64,000 bases of DNA from Pantoea septica (GTDB lineage: Bacteria > Pseudomonadota > Gammaproteobacteria > Enterobacterales > Enterobacteriaceae): contig NZ_MLJJ01000015.1 in NCBI RefSeq assembly GCF_002095575.1, positions 39,649 to 103,648 of the forward strand. The letters run 5' to 3'. Every line of letters begins with the position of its first letter. Positions within the stretch are counted from its first letter, which is position 1. A program made the position numbers and the translations under genes. Under the pieces are notes generated by a model. The model had not been told where the DNA came from. It saw nothing but the letters and a program-made list of their open reading frames with translations, and did no database searches. Below, piece after piece: positions 29,101-38,613 of this stretch.

Positions 29101-30651
29101 CGAGGAGAGCTGCTCGGCGTAGTGACGCTGATTGGCGGCGTCGCGCAGCAGCTCGCGGCCGGTTTGCCAGGCTTCCTGGCGCGGCACATCGCCGGCGATG
29201 CTGGTCACCAGCGCCAGCGCCTGTTCAAACTGGCTGTGCGCCGCCTCCGCCACGCTCAGCTTCTGTTCAAGACGCAGCAGGGTATCCGTCGCTTCTTCTT
29301 CGGTCGCCTGGAAACGCGCCTGCCACTCATCGGCGTTGTCGATGGTCAGATCGGGCAGCTGGCACAGCGTCTTCGCGCGCTCCAGCGCCTGCAGCGCCTG
29401 CTGATACTGAATCGCCCGCGTCTGCTGAACGTCGAGCGCCTGCTGGAAATCGGCCAGCTGGTTTTTCAGCTCGTCGACCTCCAGCTCTGCCGCTTCGGCG
29501 CGCGCCTCGTTCTCTTCCTGCGCCTCGCGCGCTTCCGCCACCACTTCGTTCTGCTCTTCCAGACGATGCGTCAGCTCGTCGAGGTCAGCTTCGTAGCGCT
29601 CGATTTTTTCCTGCTGGCGCATCGCGGTTTGCACCAGATTCAGATGATCGCTGGCGGCCTGATAATCCGCTTCCAAATCGTTCTCTGCCCCGCCATGCTC
29701 GGCGAGTTCGCGCGCCATCTCGATATGGCGATACTGCTCCGTGGCCAGCTGTTTGCGGCTGGAGAGGAGATCGCGGCGCAGCTGCAGCGCGCCGTCGAGA
29801 TGAATGCGCCGCTCGTTGGCGTGACGCATATAGTCCGCCGAGACGTAGCTGGTGGCTTCGGAGATCAGATGCTTAAACAGGTCGCGATCGGACTGCGTGA
29901 CGCGGATCGCCTCGAGCGTCATGCGGTTCTCGCGCAGCGCCGCTTCCATATCCTGAAACGCTTTGCGCACGCCGCCGTTTTCCGGCAGCAGATAGTCGCG
30001 CAGCGAGCGGGTGATGGCGCTGGAGATGCCGCCGTAGAGCGACGCTTCGATCAAACGGTAGAATTTGCTGCGGTCGCCGGCGGAGCGCAGGCGGCGCGGC
30101 ACGATGCCGTGCTCAAACATCATCGCGTGGTAGTCGGTGACCGAACTGAACTGGCGGAACTGCACCTCTTCCTGCGCTTCGACGCGATCTTTAACCTCGC
30201 TCAGCGGCAGGACGCGCGCCTGGCGGCTGTTCATAATCTCGGTCAGCATGTCGGTCGGCTGGCTATCCATCGGCAGCCCGTGAATGCTGAACGGTTTAAT
30301 ATCGACCTTTTTATCGCGGCCCGCTACCTGCTGCAGACGCACGCCAGCGATAACGCGCTGGTGACGCGAGTTAACAACGTCGAGCACCGCGTAGCAGACG
30401 CCGGCGCGCAGCTTGCCATGCAGGCCTTTATCGCGCGAGCCGCTGGTGGCGCCCGCCTCCGTGGTGTTGCGGAAGTGCAGCAGCGTCAGATCCGGGATCA
30501 GCGCCGTCACGAAGGCGGCCATGGTGGTGGATTTGCCTGCGCCGTTGCCGCCCGACAAGGTGGTGACCAGTTCATCGAGATCAAAAGTGCGGGCAAAAAA
30601 GCCGTTCCAGTTGATCAGGGTAAGCGAACGAAATTTTCCGCGTTCAATCAT
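26176..30651 (-). CDS. mukB: chromosome partition protein MukB (SMC-like)
   Basis: MukB is the SMC-type ATPase of the MukBEF condensin that organises and segregates the chromosome. The 1491-residue product (E. coli 1486) has an N-terminal head with Walker [10 protein letters not shown] (34-42), long Glu/Gln/Leu-rich coiled coils on both sides of a central hinge (around residues 640-780), and a C-terminal head with the signature [14 protein letters not shown] and Walker [12 protein letters not shown]. Its ATG overlaps the mukE stop by 4 nt. Confidence 0.97.
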   Translation of the reverse strand: MIERGKFRSLTLINWNGFFARTFDLDELVTTLSGGNGAGKSTTMAAFVTALIPDLTLLHFRNTTEAGATSGSRDKGLHGKLRAGVCYAVLDVVNSRHQRVIAGVRLQQVAGRDKKVDIKPFSIHGLPMDSQPTDMLTEIMNSRQARVLPLSEVKDRVEAQEEVQFRQFSSVTDYHAMMFEHGIVPRRLRSAGDRSKFYRLIEASLYGGISSAITRSLRDYLLPENGGVRKAFQDMEAALRENRMTLEAIRVTQSDRDLFKHLISEATSYVSADYMRHANERRIHLDGALQLRRDLLSSRKQLATEQYRHIEMARELAEHGGAENDLEADYQAASDHLNLVQTAMRQQEKIERYEADLDELTHRLEEQNEVVAEAREAQEENEARAEAAELEVDELKNQLADFQQALDVQQTRAIQYQQALQALERAKTLCQLPDLTIDNADEWQARFQATEEEATDTLLRLEQKLSVAEAAHSQFEQALALVTSIAGDVPRQEAWQTGRELLRDAANQRHYAEQLSSLRLRLNEMEQRLREQHEAERLLAEFCKRQGAHYDADALEGLHDELEAQIEQLNASVSDAGERRMVMRQELESLRERIATLTSRAPHWLAAQEILTQLSEQTGEALENSQQITEYMQQLLERERETTVERDEIAARKRSVERKIERLSQPGGAEDARLTQLAERFGGVLLSEIYDDVTLEDAPYFSALYGPSRHAIVVPDLSLVREQLDGLEECPEDLYLIEGDPQSFDDSVFAVEELQNAVVVKVAERQWRYSRFPKVPLFGRAARENQLEQLHIERDRLAERYATLSFDVQKTQRLHQSFSRFIGTHLAVAFEEDPEAQLRQFNARRTELERALAQHESDNQQQRQQYELAKEGVAQLNRLLPRVNLLLDDTLADRCDEIREQVEEAQEAARFLHQHGAKLTKLESLIGVLQSDPEQHEQLQADYQQAQQQQRVARQQAFALTEVVQRRAHFSYGDSAGMLNGNNDLSDKLRRQLEQAEGERSRARERLREQRAQMAQYSQVLASLKSSHDTKRDMLKELLQEMQEIGVHADASAEERARIRRDELYAALSHNRARRNQLEKQLTFCEAEMENLQKRLRVLERDYHRIREQVVSAKAGWCSVLRLVKENGVERRLHRRELAYLSGDELRSMSDKALGALRLAVADNEHLRDVLRLSEDPKRPERKIQFFIAVYQHLRERIRQDIIRTDDPVEAIEQMEIELNRLTEELTAREQTLAISSRSVSNIIRKTIQREQNRIRQLNQGLQMVSFGQVRSVRLNVNVREAHATLLDTLSEEHEQHQDLFNSSRLTFSEALAKLYQRLNPHIDMGQRTPQTIGEELLDYRNYLEMEVEVNRGSDGWLRAESGALSTGEAIGTGMSILVMVVQSWEEESRRLRGKDISPCRLLFLDEAARLDARSIATLFELCERLEMQLVIAAPENISPEKGTTYKLVRKVFNNTEHVHVVGLRGFSADAPTTRRDSEALAGAEAENSQV

Positions 30652-31364
30652 GCCTGTTCTTCCTCCGCGCTATCACTCGCGTCGCTGTCAATATCATCCT
30701 GTTCGCTGGTCGCGCTCACGCTGTCGAGCGCCATGGCTTCGCCGTCGCGGATCAGGCGCAGCTGCGCCTCGCGCGGATCGTCGCCGCTGCGCACGTCGGC
30801 GCCGAAGCGGAACACCGATTCGGTAATGCGGAATTTGCTGCTGTCGTTGCCCATAAACCACACCATGCCGAGTCGACGCAGTCGGCTCAGCGAGGCGCGC
30901 ATTTTCTCCTGCAGCCTGGCGCGATCGAGATCGGAGCCGGTAGAGCGCTGGTTCACCAGCCTGAGCAGCTTGTTCTCGTCGGCCAGCGTCAGCAGCTCGT
31001 CATACAGCTCCTGCTGGGTGAAGATGCCTTCGTTCGCCAGACGCTCCGGGCTGAGATAGAGATAGCAGAGCAGCTTCCCGACCATCATATCCAGCTCAGA
31101 GAGCACCGAGCGCGGGATCAGCGTGGTGGAGCGCGGACGCAGATAGAAAAAGCCCTCTGGCGCGCGAATTAATTCGACGTTGTAGCGGGCGTAAAACTCT
31201 TCCAGAAAGGTCTGGTAGTCCATCAGAAAAGCGTGCTGGTCCAGCTCCTCGATGCCGATATGTCGACCGGCGCGCAGCTGGCTGTCGAGCGCGGGAAAAA
31301 TCGGGTTCGCCAGTGCCTGCGCCAGCTTAAGCGGCATCACTTGTTCAATATTTGTCGATGACAT
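30648..31364 (-). CDS. mukE: chromosome partition protein MukE
   Basis: MukE is the winged-helix accessory subunit that binds MukF in the MukBEF complex. The 238 residues begin [21 protein letters not shown] and contain the highly conserved [20 protein letters not shown] and [18 protein letters not shown]. The C-terminal acidic tail is variable. The start at 31364 is set by the family; the frame opens 9 codons earlier. It overlaps the end of mukF by 20 nt and the start of mukB by 4 nt. Confidence 0.96.
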   Translation of the reverse strand: MSSTNIEQVMPLKLAQALANPIFPALDSQLRAGRHIGIEELDQHAFLMDYQTFLEEFYARYNVELIRAPEGFFYLRPRSTTLIPRSVLSELDMMVGKLLCYLYLSPERLANEGIFTQQELYDELLTLADENKLLRLVNQRSTGSDLDRARLQEKMRASLSRLRRLGMVWFMGNDSSKFRITESVFRFGADVRSGDDPREAQLRLIRDGEAMALDSVSATSEQDDIDSDASDSAEEEQA

Positions 31365-32667
31365 GTGCCTGCACCTTGGCTCCGTAATCATTAATGGCCT
31401 GCCACTGCGCGGGCAGACCGGCTAAATCGGCTTCCGCCACGCCGAGGCGAACCGCCTGATCGACGACAATACGCGCCAGATCAAAGTGGCGCGCGCGCGG
31501 ATACTGGGCAAGATAGTCGCGTATCACCGTGGCGAGGTTGAGCGGTTTCTGTTCGGATTTGTAGCTCAGCAGCGCCTCTTCGATCATCGCCGCCAGCTGT
31601 TCGCGGATCTCGTTGAACTCTTCATACTCCAGCTCGGCGGGCAGTTCGCCCATCACCTCGTCGTTGCGCAGCGTCAGATCCTCGTCGCGCATATCAAACA
31701 GGCGATCGGCGCTGGCGTAGGTCAGCACCCACGGCTGGTCGAAGTAGTTCTGCACCGACTGGCGCAAGCGCTGCGCAAAGACGCGGTTCTTGTCCATATC
31801 GATGGCGGTTCGAATGAATTTGTGGACGTGGCGGTCGTAGCCGATCCACAGGTCGATCGCCTGCTGGCCCCAGCTGATAATGCGATCCAGCTTGTTTTGC
31901 AGATCGAACACCAGCTTATCGACAAAACCGAGATCGGGGCTGCTGAGCGTGGCGTCCTGGATGCGCAGCAGGTTGGCCTGCAGCTTATCGCCTGCCGCCT
32001 CCAGCGTATCCTGCAGCTCGCGCAGCGTGCCGGAGGTTTCCGACAGCAGCATTTCGCAGCTGGAGATCGCCGCGCGCCAGTCTTTGTTCAGCAGATCGGC
32101 GATATCGTTCTTGACCGCCTGCTGCTGTTCATCCATCAGGCGCTGCGTCATGTCGATGCTGTCGAAGATCTCAGCCACGGAGTATTTCAGCGGCGCGAAG
32201 ACGTTGCGGTGCCAGTGGAATTCGTCGCCGTCCTCTTCCGCTGCATCGGCGGCGCGTTTCAGCTCGCCCGCCACGATAGAGAGCTGCATCGACAGGCGCA
32301 GCGTCGAGAATTCGCGCTGGCGGATGTAGTAGTCGGTGATGCCGATCGCCAGCGGCGTCAGGCGATAAATGGCGTGTCCTTCCGTCATCTCGCTGGTAAA
32401 GCGGTTGATCAGGCGCTGGCGCACCATATCGTTGATGGCGTTGTTGGCGCGCACCACCACGGTTTCATGGGTTTGCTCAAAAGCTTTGCTGACGTGCTGA
32501 AAAGCGTCGATCAGCTCGCCCTCGCTCATTTCGCCATCCATTCGCTCGCCGTTCAGGGTGGCGATGGCCAGCAGAAAAGCCAGACGATCGACCGGCAGCG
32601 CAAGGGAAAAATCATTTTTGCGCGCCCAGCTGACCAGCTCGGGTACCGTCTGGGAAAATTCACTCAT
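31345..32667 (-). CDS. mukF: chromosome partition protein MukF (kleisin)
   Basis: MukF is the kleisin subunit bridging the MukB heads and dimerising through its N-terminal winged-helix domain. The 440-residue length is that of E. coli. The N-terminus ([20 protein letters not shown]), the helical middle and the C-terminal winged helix are all recognisable. AAGGACG precedes the start. Its ATG overlaps the cmoM stop by 4 nt, continuing the coupled cmoM-mukF-mukE-mukB unit. Confidence 0.97.
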   Translation of the reverse strand: MSEFSQTVPELVSWARKNDFSLALPVDRLAFLLAIATLNGERMDGEMSEGELIDAFQHVSKAFEQTHETVVVRANNAINDMVRQRLINRFTSEMTEGHAIYRLTPLAIGITDYYIRQREFSTLRLSMQLSIVAGELKRAADAAEEDGDEFHWHRNVFAPLKYSVAEIFDSIDMTQRLMDEQQQAVKNDIADLLNKDWRAAISSCEMLLSETSGTLRELQDTLEAAGDKLQANLLRIQDATLSSPDLGFVDKLVFDLQNKLDRIISWGQQAIDLWIGYDRHVHKFIRTAIDMDKNRVFAQRLRQSVQNYFDQPWVLTYASADRLFDMRDEDLTLRNDEVMGELPAELEYEEFNEIREQLAAMIEEALLSYKSEQKPLNLATVIRDYLAQYPRARHFDLARIVVDQAVRLGVAEADLAGLPAQWQAINDYGAKVQAHVIDKY

Positions 32668-33449
32668 AGTTCGTCCTTCTGCCCTGGTTTACGCGCGGTC
32701 ACGTGGATGTAGCGTCCCAGGCTTAAAAAGGGTTCCTGGCGACAGTAGCGTCGCTCCATCTCAAGAATGCTCGCGTCGCCTCCGCCGTCCGCCGGCGGGG
32801 CTTTCATATAGTCGCTGAAGACGCGCACGCCCGTACGCTGTTCAATTTCGAAGCCGCACGCGGCGAGCCAGCGATAGACATCTTCCGGGTCGCGCGGATA
32901 ATCCGGCGACAGAGAGCGCTTCTTCTGCTTCGCCATATTGACGCGCAAATAGCCGAAGTTCCCCAGCGTCAGGTTGCGAAACACCAGGCTGTGGCGGTTA
33001 AAAAACATCAGCGACATCACACCGCCGGGCCGCAGCGCGTCAAACAGCGCCTGCAGCGCTTTTTCAGGCTCTGCGACCCACTCAAGCACAGCGTGAAACA
33101 ATACCAGATCCACCGGCGTATCCAAATGCTCGCCCACCTGCTGCACGGCGATTTGTCTGAATTGCATGTTGTGGCTCACCTGCTGCGCCTCTGCATGCTG
33201 CTGCGCGCGGCGCAGCATCTCCGCCGAGAGATCGCACAGCAGAATTTGGTGGCCGCGCTGCGCCAGTCCGCTGGAGATTTGCCCCAGCCCGCCGCCGGCA
33301 TCCAGCACGCGCAGCGGCGCCGCGCCGAGCGTCGGCAGAATCGCCTCAAGCTCGTCCCAGAGGATCGCCTGACGCACGATCCCCTTGGTTGTGCCGTAAA
33401 TGTTTTGCGAAAATTTTTCCGCGAGATCGTCGAAGTTACGATCCTGCAT
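32664..33449 (-). CDS. cmoM: tRNA 5-carboxymethoxyuridine methyltransferase CmoM (SmtA)
   Basis: CmoM is a SAM-dependent methyltransferase that esterifies cmo5U34 of certain tRNAs to mcmo5U. The 261 residues equal E. coli CmoM. The N-terminus is [19 protein letters not shown], the SAM loop is [12 protein letters not shown] (about 45-56), and later VLEWV and [11 protein letters not shown] follow the Rossmann pattern. It is the first gene of the muk operon and divergent from elyC. Confidence 0.95.
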   Translation of the reverse strand: MQDRNFDDLAEKFSQNIYGTTKGIVRQAILWDELEAILPTLGAAPLRVLDAGGGLGQISSGLAQRGHQILLCDLSAEMLRRAQQHAEAQQVSHNMQFRQIAVQQVGEHLDTPVDLVLFHAVLEWVAEPEKALQALFDALRPGGVMSLMFFNRHSLVFRNLTLGNFGYLRVNMAKQKKRSLSPDYPRDPEDVYRWLAACGFEIEQRTGVRVFSDYMKAPPADGGGDASILEMERRYCRQEPFLSLGRYIHVTARKPGQKDEL

Positions 33450-33574
33450 GGCGTGGGCTCCGGTATGCTGCGCTCAGACTTGTGCTATTTTGTCACAGGC
33501 TCATGAAGAATGAACCTTTCATCCCCTTCTTCCTTTCCAGCTGCTGTTTTTTCGGACAACAAGGAGTTTTTTTG

Positions 33575-34360
33575 ATGTTTTTTGGGCTGAAAAAACTGGT
33601 GGGCGGTCTGTTGATGCCTTTACCGCTGCTGCTGCTGTTGATGGCAGCAGGTATTTTACTGCTTTGGTTTAGCCGCTGGCACAAAAGCGGCAAAATTTTA
33701 GTCTCGCTGAGTTGGGCGCTGCTGCTGCTGCTGAGCCTGCAGCCGGTCGCCGATCGCCTGCTGCTGCCGCTGGAGTCGCGTTACCCTACCTGGAACGGCA
33801 GCGAGAAGGTCGACTTTATCGTGGTGCTGGGCGGTGGCTATACCTTTAACCCCGACTGGGCGCCGAGCTCGAACCTGATCGGTAACAGTCTGCCGCGCGT
33901 CGCCGAAGGCGTGCGCCAGTGGCGACGCAACCCGCAGGCGACGATGATCTTCACCGGCGCCGCCGCCGGCCAGAACCCCGTCAGCAACGCGCAGGTCGCC
34001 GCCTCGGTCGCGCTGAGCCTGGGCGTGCCGCCGGATCATATTCAGGTGCTGGATCGGCCGAAAGATACCGAACAGGAGGCGCGTGCGGTGCGCGGCGTCG
34101 TCGACCAGCGTCCTTTCCTGCTGGTCACCTCCGCCAATCATATGGCGCGCGCCCTGAATTTCTTTCACGCTGCCGGCCTCACGCCGCTTGCCGCGCCCGC
34201 CAATCAGCTGGCCATCGCTTCGCCGCTCAACTGGTGGGAGCGCGCTATTCCTTCGCCGCTCTGGCTGAGCCACAGCGACCGGGTCGTCTATGAGACGCTG
34301 GGACAGGCGTGGCAGTGGCTAAAAGGCGGCGACGCGCCCTCAGCCGAGCCAGGGCAGTAA
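33575..34360 (+). CDS. elyC: envelope biogenesis factor ElyC (YcbC)
   Basis: ElyC is an inner-membrane DUF218 protein needed in E. coli for peptidoglycan synthesis at low temperature and linked to the undecaprenyl carrier. The 261-residue product has two N-terminal membrane spans (about 12-32 and 38-56) and a DUF218 domain beginning FIVVLGGGYTFNP with VTSANHMARALNFF later. ATG 33575 has AAGGAG eight bases upstream; the frame is open much further upstream without support. Its last 21 nt overlap the convergent ycbJ. Confidence 0.94.
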   Translation: MFFGLKKLVGGLLMPLPLLLLLMAAGILLLWFSRWHKSGKILVSLSWALLLLLSLQPVADRLLLPLESRYPTWNGSEKVDFIVVLGGGYTFNPDWAPSSNLIGNSLPRVAEGVRQWRRNPQATMIFTGAAAGQNPVSNAQVAASVALSLGVPPDHIQVLDRPKDTEQEARAVRGVVDQRPFLLVTSANHMARALNFFHAAGLTPLAAPANQLAIASPLNWWERAIPSPLWLSHSDRVVYETLGQAWQWLKGGDAPSAEPGQ

Positions 34361-35233
34361 TTGAGCATGGGCGTAATCGAAGCGCGCGCGGTCGAATTCG
34401 CCATACTGCACCAGCCCGTCGATGCAGTCCCAGAGTTGATAAAGCCAGCGCCGCCAGAGAAAGCCTTCGGAGACCGGCGCGCACTGTAGGTAGCGCGCCA
34501 TCAGCGCCTGCTCCGCCGGACTTTCGCCGAGCTGCATGAGCTCATATTCGCGCGGCCCCCATAAAATGGCGCCGGGCTGGGTCATCGCCAGCAGCTGATC
34601 GCTGCGCGCATTTTTGACGATGCTGGTCAGACGCAGATTGCCATGCAGCATAACGCAGGGATCGTCGAAGTCGCGAAAGAGATGCGCCAGCTGCTCGCGG
34701 CTGCGAAACAGCACCTGGCGGTCGGCATGGGTGAACGCGGGCGGCTGCAGGTAACTGAGCGTGGACCAGAGCACTTCCACGCGCTGATGGAACCAGGCGG
34801 GCCAGCTGTTTTGCTGGGTGCTGTCGACGGTGCCGACCAGGCCATGCCCGCTGATGCGATGCCAGGCGAGCAGCCCTTCCACCACCTCTTCGCACAGCTG
34901 CTGCCAGCGAGCGGCGTCGCGGGTCGGCGCCTCGGCGGAGACGCCGTTCAGGCGCGCCATCAGCAGCATTTCATGCGCCGGTGGCTGCTGGCTCAGCACC
35001 AGACCATAGACCGCCGGCACGGCGATCAGCCCTTCATGACCGAGCAGCGCCAGCTTTTTCGCTTCCAGCGCGGCGCGTCCCTGATGACGGAAATATTTCG
35101 CCACCAGCGGCATCGGTTTGTCCTGGCGATCGTAGAGCGCATAGAGCCGCGTCGGCGGCTGTTCGCTGATGGTTTCGAGCCGGCCGACCGTCTCGCCCAG
35201 CACCAGCGAGAGTTCAGATTTGAGACTTTCCAT
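34340..35233 (-). CDS. ycbJ: YcbJ, predicted kinase-fold protein of unknown function
   Basis: A 297-residue protein, the same length as E. coli YcbJ, with features of the aminoglycoside phosphotransferase/kinase fold: LVAKYFRHQ as a lysine-containing strand, an HGNLRLTSIV catalytic-loop-like segment, and ILWGPREYELMQLG where a metal-binding loop would be. No substrate is established. It ends inside the 3' end of elyC. The upstream neighbour kdsB ends in a terminator, so it probably has its own promoter in 35234-35300. Confidence 0.88.
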   Translation of the reverse strand: MESLKSELSLVLGETVGRLETISEQPPTRLYALYDRQDKPMPLVAKYFRHQGRAALEAKKLALLGHEGLIAVPAVYGLVLSQQPPAHEMLLMARLNGVSAEAPTRDAARWQQLCEEVVEGLLAWHRISGHGLVGTVDSTQQNSWPAWFHQRVEVLWSTLSYLQPPAFTHADRQVLFRSREQLAHLFRDFDDPCVMLHGNLRLTSIVKNARSDQLLAMTQPGAILWGPREYELMQLGESPAEQALMARYLQCAPVSEGFLWRRWLYQLWDCIDGLVQYGEFDRARFDYAHAQLLPWLG

Positions 35234-35304
35234 GCATCCTCCTCAAGGAAAACATCACACCATCCTGGAGGCCTCAGCGGGCGAAAAAGCAGAAATAGAT
35301 CAAT

Positions 35305-35332
35305 AAAAGCGTCGGGGATGGCTCCCCGACGC
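35305..35332 (-). terminator. rho-independent terminator after kdsB
   Basis: GCGTCGGGG/CCCCGACGC stem (35309-35317, 35324-35332) with a 6-base loop, followed on the minus strand by TTTTATT. It begins 3 nt after the kdsB stop. Confidence 0.88.
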
Positions 35333-35334
35333 CG

Positions 35335-36084
35335 TCAGCCCTGCAGCGCGGCGCGCACGCGCGCCAGATCTTCCGGCGTATCCACGCCTGTGCCTGGCAC
35401 GGTTTCCGCGACGGCGACATGGATCTTTTCACCGTACCAGAGCACGCGAAGCTGCTCCAGCAGTTCGATCCGCTCCAGCGGGCAAGGCGCCCAGGAGACG
35501 TAGCGACGAATAAAGCCGGCGCGATAGGCGTAGATGCCGATATGGCGCAGCAGCGTATCGCCGATTTCCTCGCGGGACGCGGCGTAACGCTCGCGATCCC
35601 AGGGAATAGTGGCGCGAGAGAAATAGAGCGCGTAGCCCTGCGCGTCCATCACCACCTTCACCGCGTTGGGGTTAAACGCCTCTTCCGCATCATGAATCGG
35701 CACCGCCAGCGTCGCCATGCCCGCCTGCGCGCCTGCCAGATTCGCCGCCACCTGGCGTACGATCTCCGGCGGGATCAGCGGTTCGTCGCCCTGCACGTTA
35801 ACGATAATCTCATCGTCGGCGAACCTGCAGGTTTCGATCACCTCAGCCAGCCGCTCTGTGCCGGACTGATGATCGGGCCGCGTCATGCAGACTTCGCCGC
35901 CCGCCGCTTCAACCGCCGTTTTCACATCCGGATGGTCGGTGGCGACAATCACGCGGCTGGCGCCGGAGGCGCGCGCGCGCTCCATCACGTGAACGATCAT
36001 CGGCTTTCCGGCGATATCGACCAGCGGTTTGCCGGGCAAGCGCGTCGAGGCGTAGCGCGCGGGAATAATCGCCGTGAAACTCAT
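35335..36084 (-). CDS. kdsB: 3-deoxy-manno-octulosonate cytidylyltransferase (CMP-KDO synthetase)
   Basis: KdsB activates KDO as CMP-KDO for the lipopolysaccharide inner core. The 249-residue product has the nucleotidyltransferase N-terminus [19 protein letters not shown], then [21 protein letters not shown] and the C-terminal [13 protein letters not shown]. Its ATG overlaps the ycaR stop (ATGA). It is the last gene of msbA-lpxK-ycaQ-ycaR-kdsB. Confidence 0.97.
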   Translation of the reverse strand: MSFTAIIPARYASTRLPGKPLVDIAGKPMIVHVMERARASGASRVIVATDHPDVKTAVEAAGGEVCMTRPDHQSGTERLAEVIETCRFADDEIIVNVQGDEPLIPPEIVRQVAANLAGAQAGMATLAVPIHDAEEAFNPNAVKVVMDAQGYALYFSRATIPWDRERYAASREEIGDTLLRHIGIYAYRAGFIRRYVSWAPCPLERIELLEQLRVLWYGEKIHVAVAETVPGTGVDTPEDLARVRAALQG

Positions 36085-36263
36085 GGATGGATCTCTTCCA
36101 CGGCGAGCGTGCGCGCTTCGTTTTCCAGCAGCACCGGAATGCCGTCGCGTACCGGAAAGGCGAGCGCGTCAGGTTTGCAGATCAGCTCCTGCTGGGCGTT
36201 GTTGTAGTAAAGCTTGCCGTTGCACACCGGGCAGGCAACAATTTCGAGTAAACGGTGATCCAT
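36081..36263 (-). CDS. ycaR: YcaR, small Trm112-like zinc-ribbon-type protein (UPF0434)
   Basis: A 60-residue protein matching E. coli Yca[21 protein letters not shown], then [21 protein letters not shown]. One CPVC pair is present, but the second cysteine pair of a full zinc ribbon is reduced to a single cysteine. The family is Trm112-like with no firmly assigned role. The start at 36263 follows AGGAC; a longer frame reaches 36290. It overlaps kdsB by 4 nt and is probably co-translated. Confidence 0.92.
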   Translation of the reverse strand: MDHRLLEIVACPVCNGKLYYNNAQQELICKPDALAFPVRDGIPVLLENEARTLAVEEIHP

Positions 36264-36369
36264 ATGTCCTCCATTGCGGACCGATTGCATAAGGCGCTAA
36301 GGATACCATAGCGCAGTGTTTCAGCGTGCGCGGAAAGCGGCCGCGAAACTGCGGCGCAGACCGCAAAGC

Positions 36370-37587
36370 TCAGGAATCGAGCGTCCAGACGCCAGGCCAG
36401 TGCGGCTGCAGCGCGGCGGGCATCTTTTCGAACAGCACGCTCTCCGCGCCCTGCCAGGCCGCAAAGCGTTCAATCGCCTGGCGTATATCCCTGACGAATG
36501 CGGCGGTGACGCGCGCGTCCGGCTCCAGCCAAAAATGCTTGATCACCAGCTGCCGCGCCTGCCGCTGCATGCGGGCGTCCAGCCTGGCCTTGATTGCGCC
36601 GCGATGCAGCACCGGCAGGACGAAATAGCCATATTTGCGCTTCGCCTCCGGCGTATAGCATTCGATGCGGTAATCGAACTGGAATAGCGCCAGCGCACGC
36701 CGCCGATCCCAGACCACCGGATCAAACGGCGACAGAATAGCGCTGTGCGTGGCGTTAAGCGGCGCGTCGAGCAGCGGCAGCAGATCGCGATGCAGCCACA
36801 TCTCGCCGAGTCCGGCCACCTCGACCGGCATAATCTCGCCCGCCTGCTGCGCTTTTTCCAGGTAAGGCTTCAGCGCCACGCGTTTTAGGCGATAGTAATC
36901 CGGCAGCCAGGCGGCGCGAAAAATACCGAGGCTGCGCGCGCTGTTGCGCAGCATTTCCCACTGCGCGTCCGTTTCGCTGAGGGCGTGCAGCGCATCCTGC
37001 CACTCCGGCAGCACGCGCGATCGAAGATCGTAGACCCGCTGAAAATTGCGCCGCTCGCTGACCATCAGCTCGCCCGCGCTGAAGAGATTTTCCAGATGCC
37101 GCTTGTGCGGCTTCCAGGCCCACCAGCCAGGTTTGTGATCGGCGCCGCTGGCGAAGTCGGCGGCGCGAACCGGCCCCTTTTCGGCAATATGCCGCAGCAG
37201 GTCGGCGATCTCCTGCTGATGATCCTGCATCCACCGGGCGTTATATTTCCAGCCAAGGCGTTCGGGTTCGAGCATGCGGTGGCGCAGCAGCCGGTAATCT
37301 TCGCGGGGAATAAAGCAGGCCTCGTGCGCCCAGTATTCAAACAGCTCGCCCTGCGCCAGCGCCTCTTCCAGCCAGCGCGGCGGGTAGTTGCCGAGGCGGC
37401 TGAACAGCACCAGATAAGGGCTGCGCGCAACGACGTGGATGGTATCGATTTGCAGCAGCGACATGCGCCGTACCGCCGCAAGCAGATCCGTATAGCGCGC
37501 CCGTTTCGACGGCGCGCGCAGCAGACCCTGCGCCGCCAGATGAAGATTTCGTGCCTGTTGAAGCGAAAGCGAAAGCGTTGTGTTCAT
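36370..37587 (-). CDS. ycaQ: DNA interstrand-crosslink glycosylase YcaQ (AlkX family)
   Basis: A 405-residue winged-helix HTH_42 protein. E. coli YcaQ is a DNA glycosylase that unhooks interstrand cross-links and removes N7-alkylated bases. The family's Q-hydrophobic-D catalytic motif is visible as QID in MSLLQIDTIHVVARSPYLVLFSR (start of motif near residue 46). Other conserved parts are YWAHEACFIP and LSPFDPVVWDRRRALALFQF. It lies 24 nt downstream of lpxK inside a lipopolysaccharide operon, as in E. coli. Confidence 0.92.
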   Translation of the reverse strand: MNTTLSLSLQQARNLHLAAQGLLRAPSKRARYTDLLAAVRRMSLLQIDTIHVVARSPYLVLFSRLGNYPPRWLEEALAQGELFEYWAHEACFIPREDYRLLRHRMLEPERLGWKYNARWMQDHQQEIADLLRHIAEKGPVRAADFASGADHKPGWWAWKPHKRHLENLFSAGELMVSERRNFQRVYDLRSRVLPEWQDALHALSETDAQWEMLRNSARSLGIFRAAWLPDYYRLKRVALKPYLEKAQQAGEIMPVEVAGLGEMWLHRDLLPLLDAPLNATHSAILSPFDPVVWDRRRALALFQFDYRIECYTPEAKRKYGYFVLPVLHRGAIKARLDARMQRQARQLVIKHFWLEPDARVTAAFVRDIRQAIERFAAWQGAESVLFEKMPAALQPHWPGVWTLDS

Positions 37588-37611
37588 TCCCTTCCTGCAT
37601 TCGGCGAGAGG

Positions 37612-38613
37612 TTAGTCTGCGGCCCTGCCTGCGTGCTGCCGCGCCAGACGTTCGATATCATCCAGCAGCGGCGCGACGGCGCTGCCGCTCAGCTCGGCTT
37701 CGACCGGCAGATACCACCAGTTGGGCTGGGCGAAGCGACGGCACTTAACCGCGTCTTTTTCGGTCATCAGCAAGGTTTGGCCCCTGGCCGCTAAGCCGGC
37801 CAACTCCTCCTGACTGTAGGCGTGATGATCGGCGAAGGCGATCTCGGCGACCGGCGTGACGCCATGCTGGTTAAGGGTAGCGAAAAAGCGCGGCGGATGC
37901 CCTATGCCGGCCATCGCCACCACATTTTCCAGCGAGGAAAGCGCCGCGCGCTGCTGCGTGTGCAGGTTGACCGCATCGCCGGGCCGCAGCGACATCGCGA
38001 TTTCGCCCGTTTCGGCGCGGTCGCCGTTAACAATCACGGCGTCCACCTGCCGCAGACGCGAAGCGCGCTCGCGCATCGGTCCGGCAGGCAGCCACCAGCC
38101 GTTGCCGAAGCGGCGGACGCCGTCGACCACCACGATTTCGCGATCGCGCTGCAGCGCGTAGTGCTGCAGGCCATCGTCGGTAATGATGAGATCGACAGGC
38201 TGGCTGGCGAGCAGCGCTTCAACCGCGGCGCGGCGCTTCGGCGCCACCGCGACCGGTGCGCCGGTGCGCTGGGCGATGAGCACAGGTTCGTCGCCCGCCT
38301 GCTCCGTCGACGTATCGGCGTCGACCAGCAGCGGATAGCGCTCCGCTTTGCCGCCGTAGCCGCGCGACACCACGCCGACGCGTAGGCCGCGGCGCTGTAA
38401 TGCCTGCACCAGCCAGATCGCGACCGGCGTTTTGCCGTTGCCGCCTGCGGTGAGATTGCCGACCACCACCACCGGAACCGGCGCGCGCCAGCTTTTACGC
38501 CAGCCGCGCTGATAGCTAAGACGAATCAGAGAGGAGACCGCGCCGTAGATGAGGCTAAGCGGCCACAGCAGCAGCCACAGCGGCGAGCGTCCACTCCAGA
38601 TACGCTCGATCAT
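37612..38613 (-). CDS. lpxK: tetraacyldisaccharide 4'-kinase LpxK
   Basis: LpxK phosphorylates the 4' position of the lipid A precursor to make lipid IVA at the inner membrane. The 333-residue protein has an N-terminal membrane helix (about 10-30) and a Walker A loop [12 protein letters not shown] (52-63), with SRGYGG and DDGLQH downstream. Its ATG overlaps the msbA stop (ATGA), coupling lipid A synthesis and export. Confidence 0.96.
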   Translation of the reverse strand: MIERIWSGRSPLWLLLWPLSLIYGAVSSLIRLSYQRGWRKSWRAPVPVVVVGNLTAGGNGKTPVAIWLVQALQRRGLRVGVVSRGYGGKAERYPLLVDADTSTEQAGDEPVLIAQRTGAPVAVAPKRRAAVEALLASQPVDLIITDDGLQHYALQRDREIVVVDGVRRFGNGWWLPAGPMRERASRLRQVDAVIVNGDRAETGEIAMSLRPGDAVNLHTQQRAALSSLENVVAMAGIGHPPRFFATLNQHGVTPVAEIAFADHHAYSQEELAGLAARGQTLLMTEKDAVKCRRFAQPNWWYLPVEAELSGSAVAPLLDDIERLARQHAGRAAD

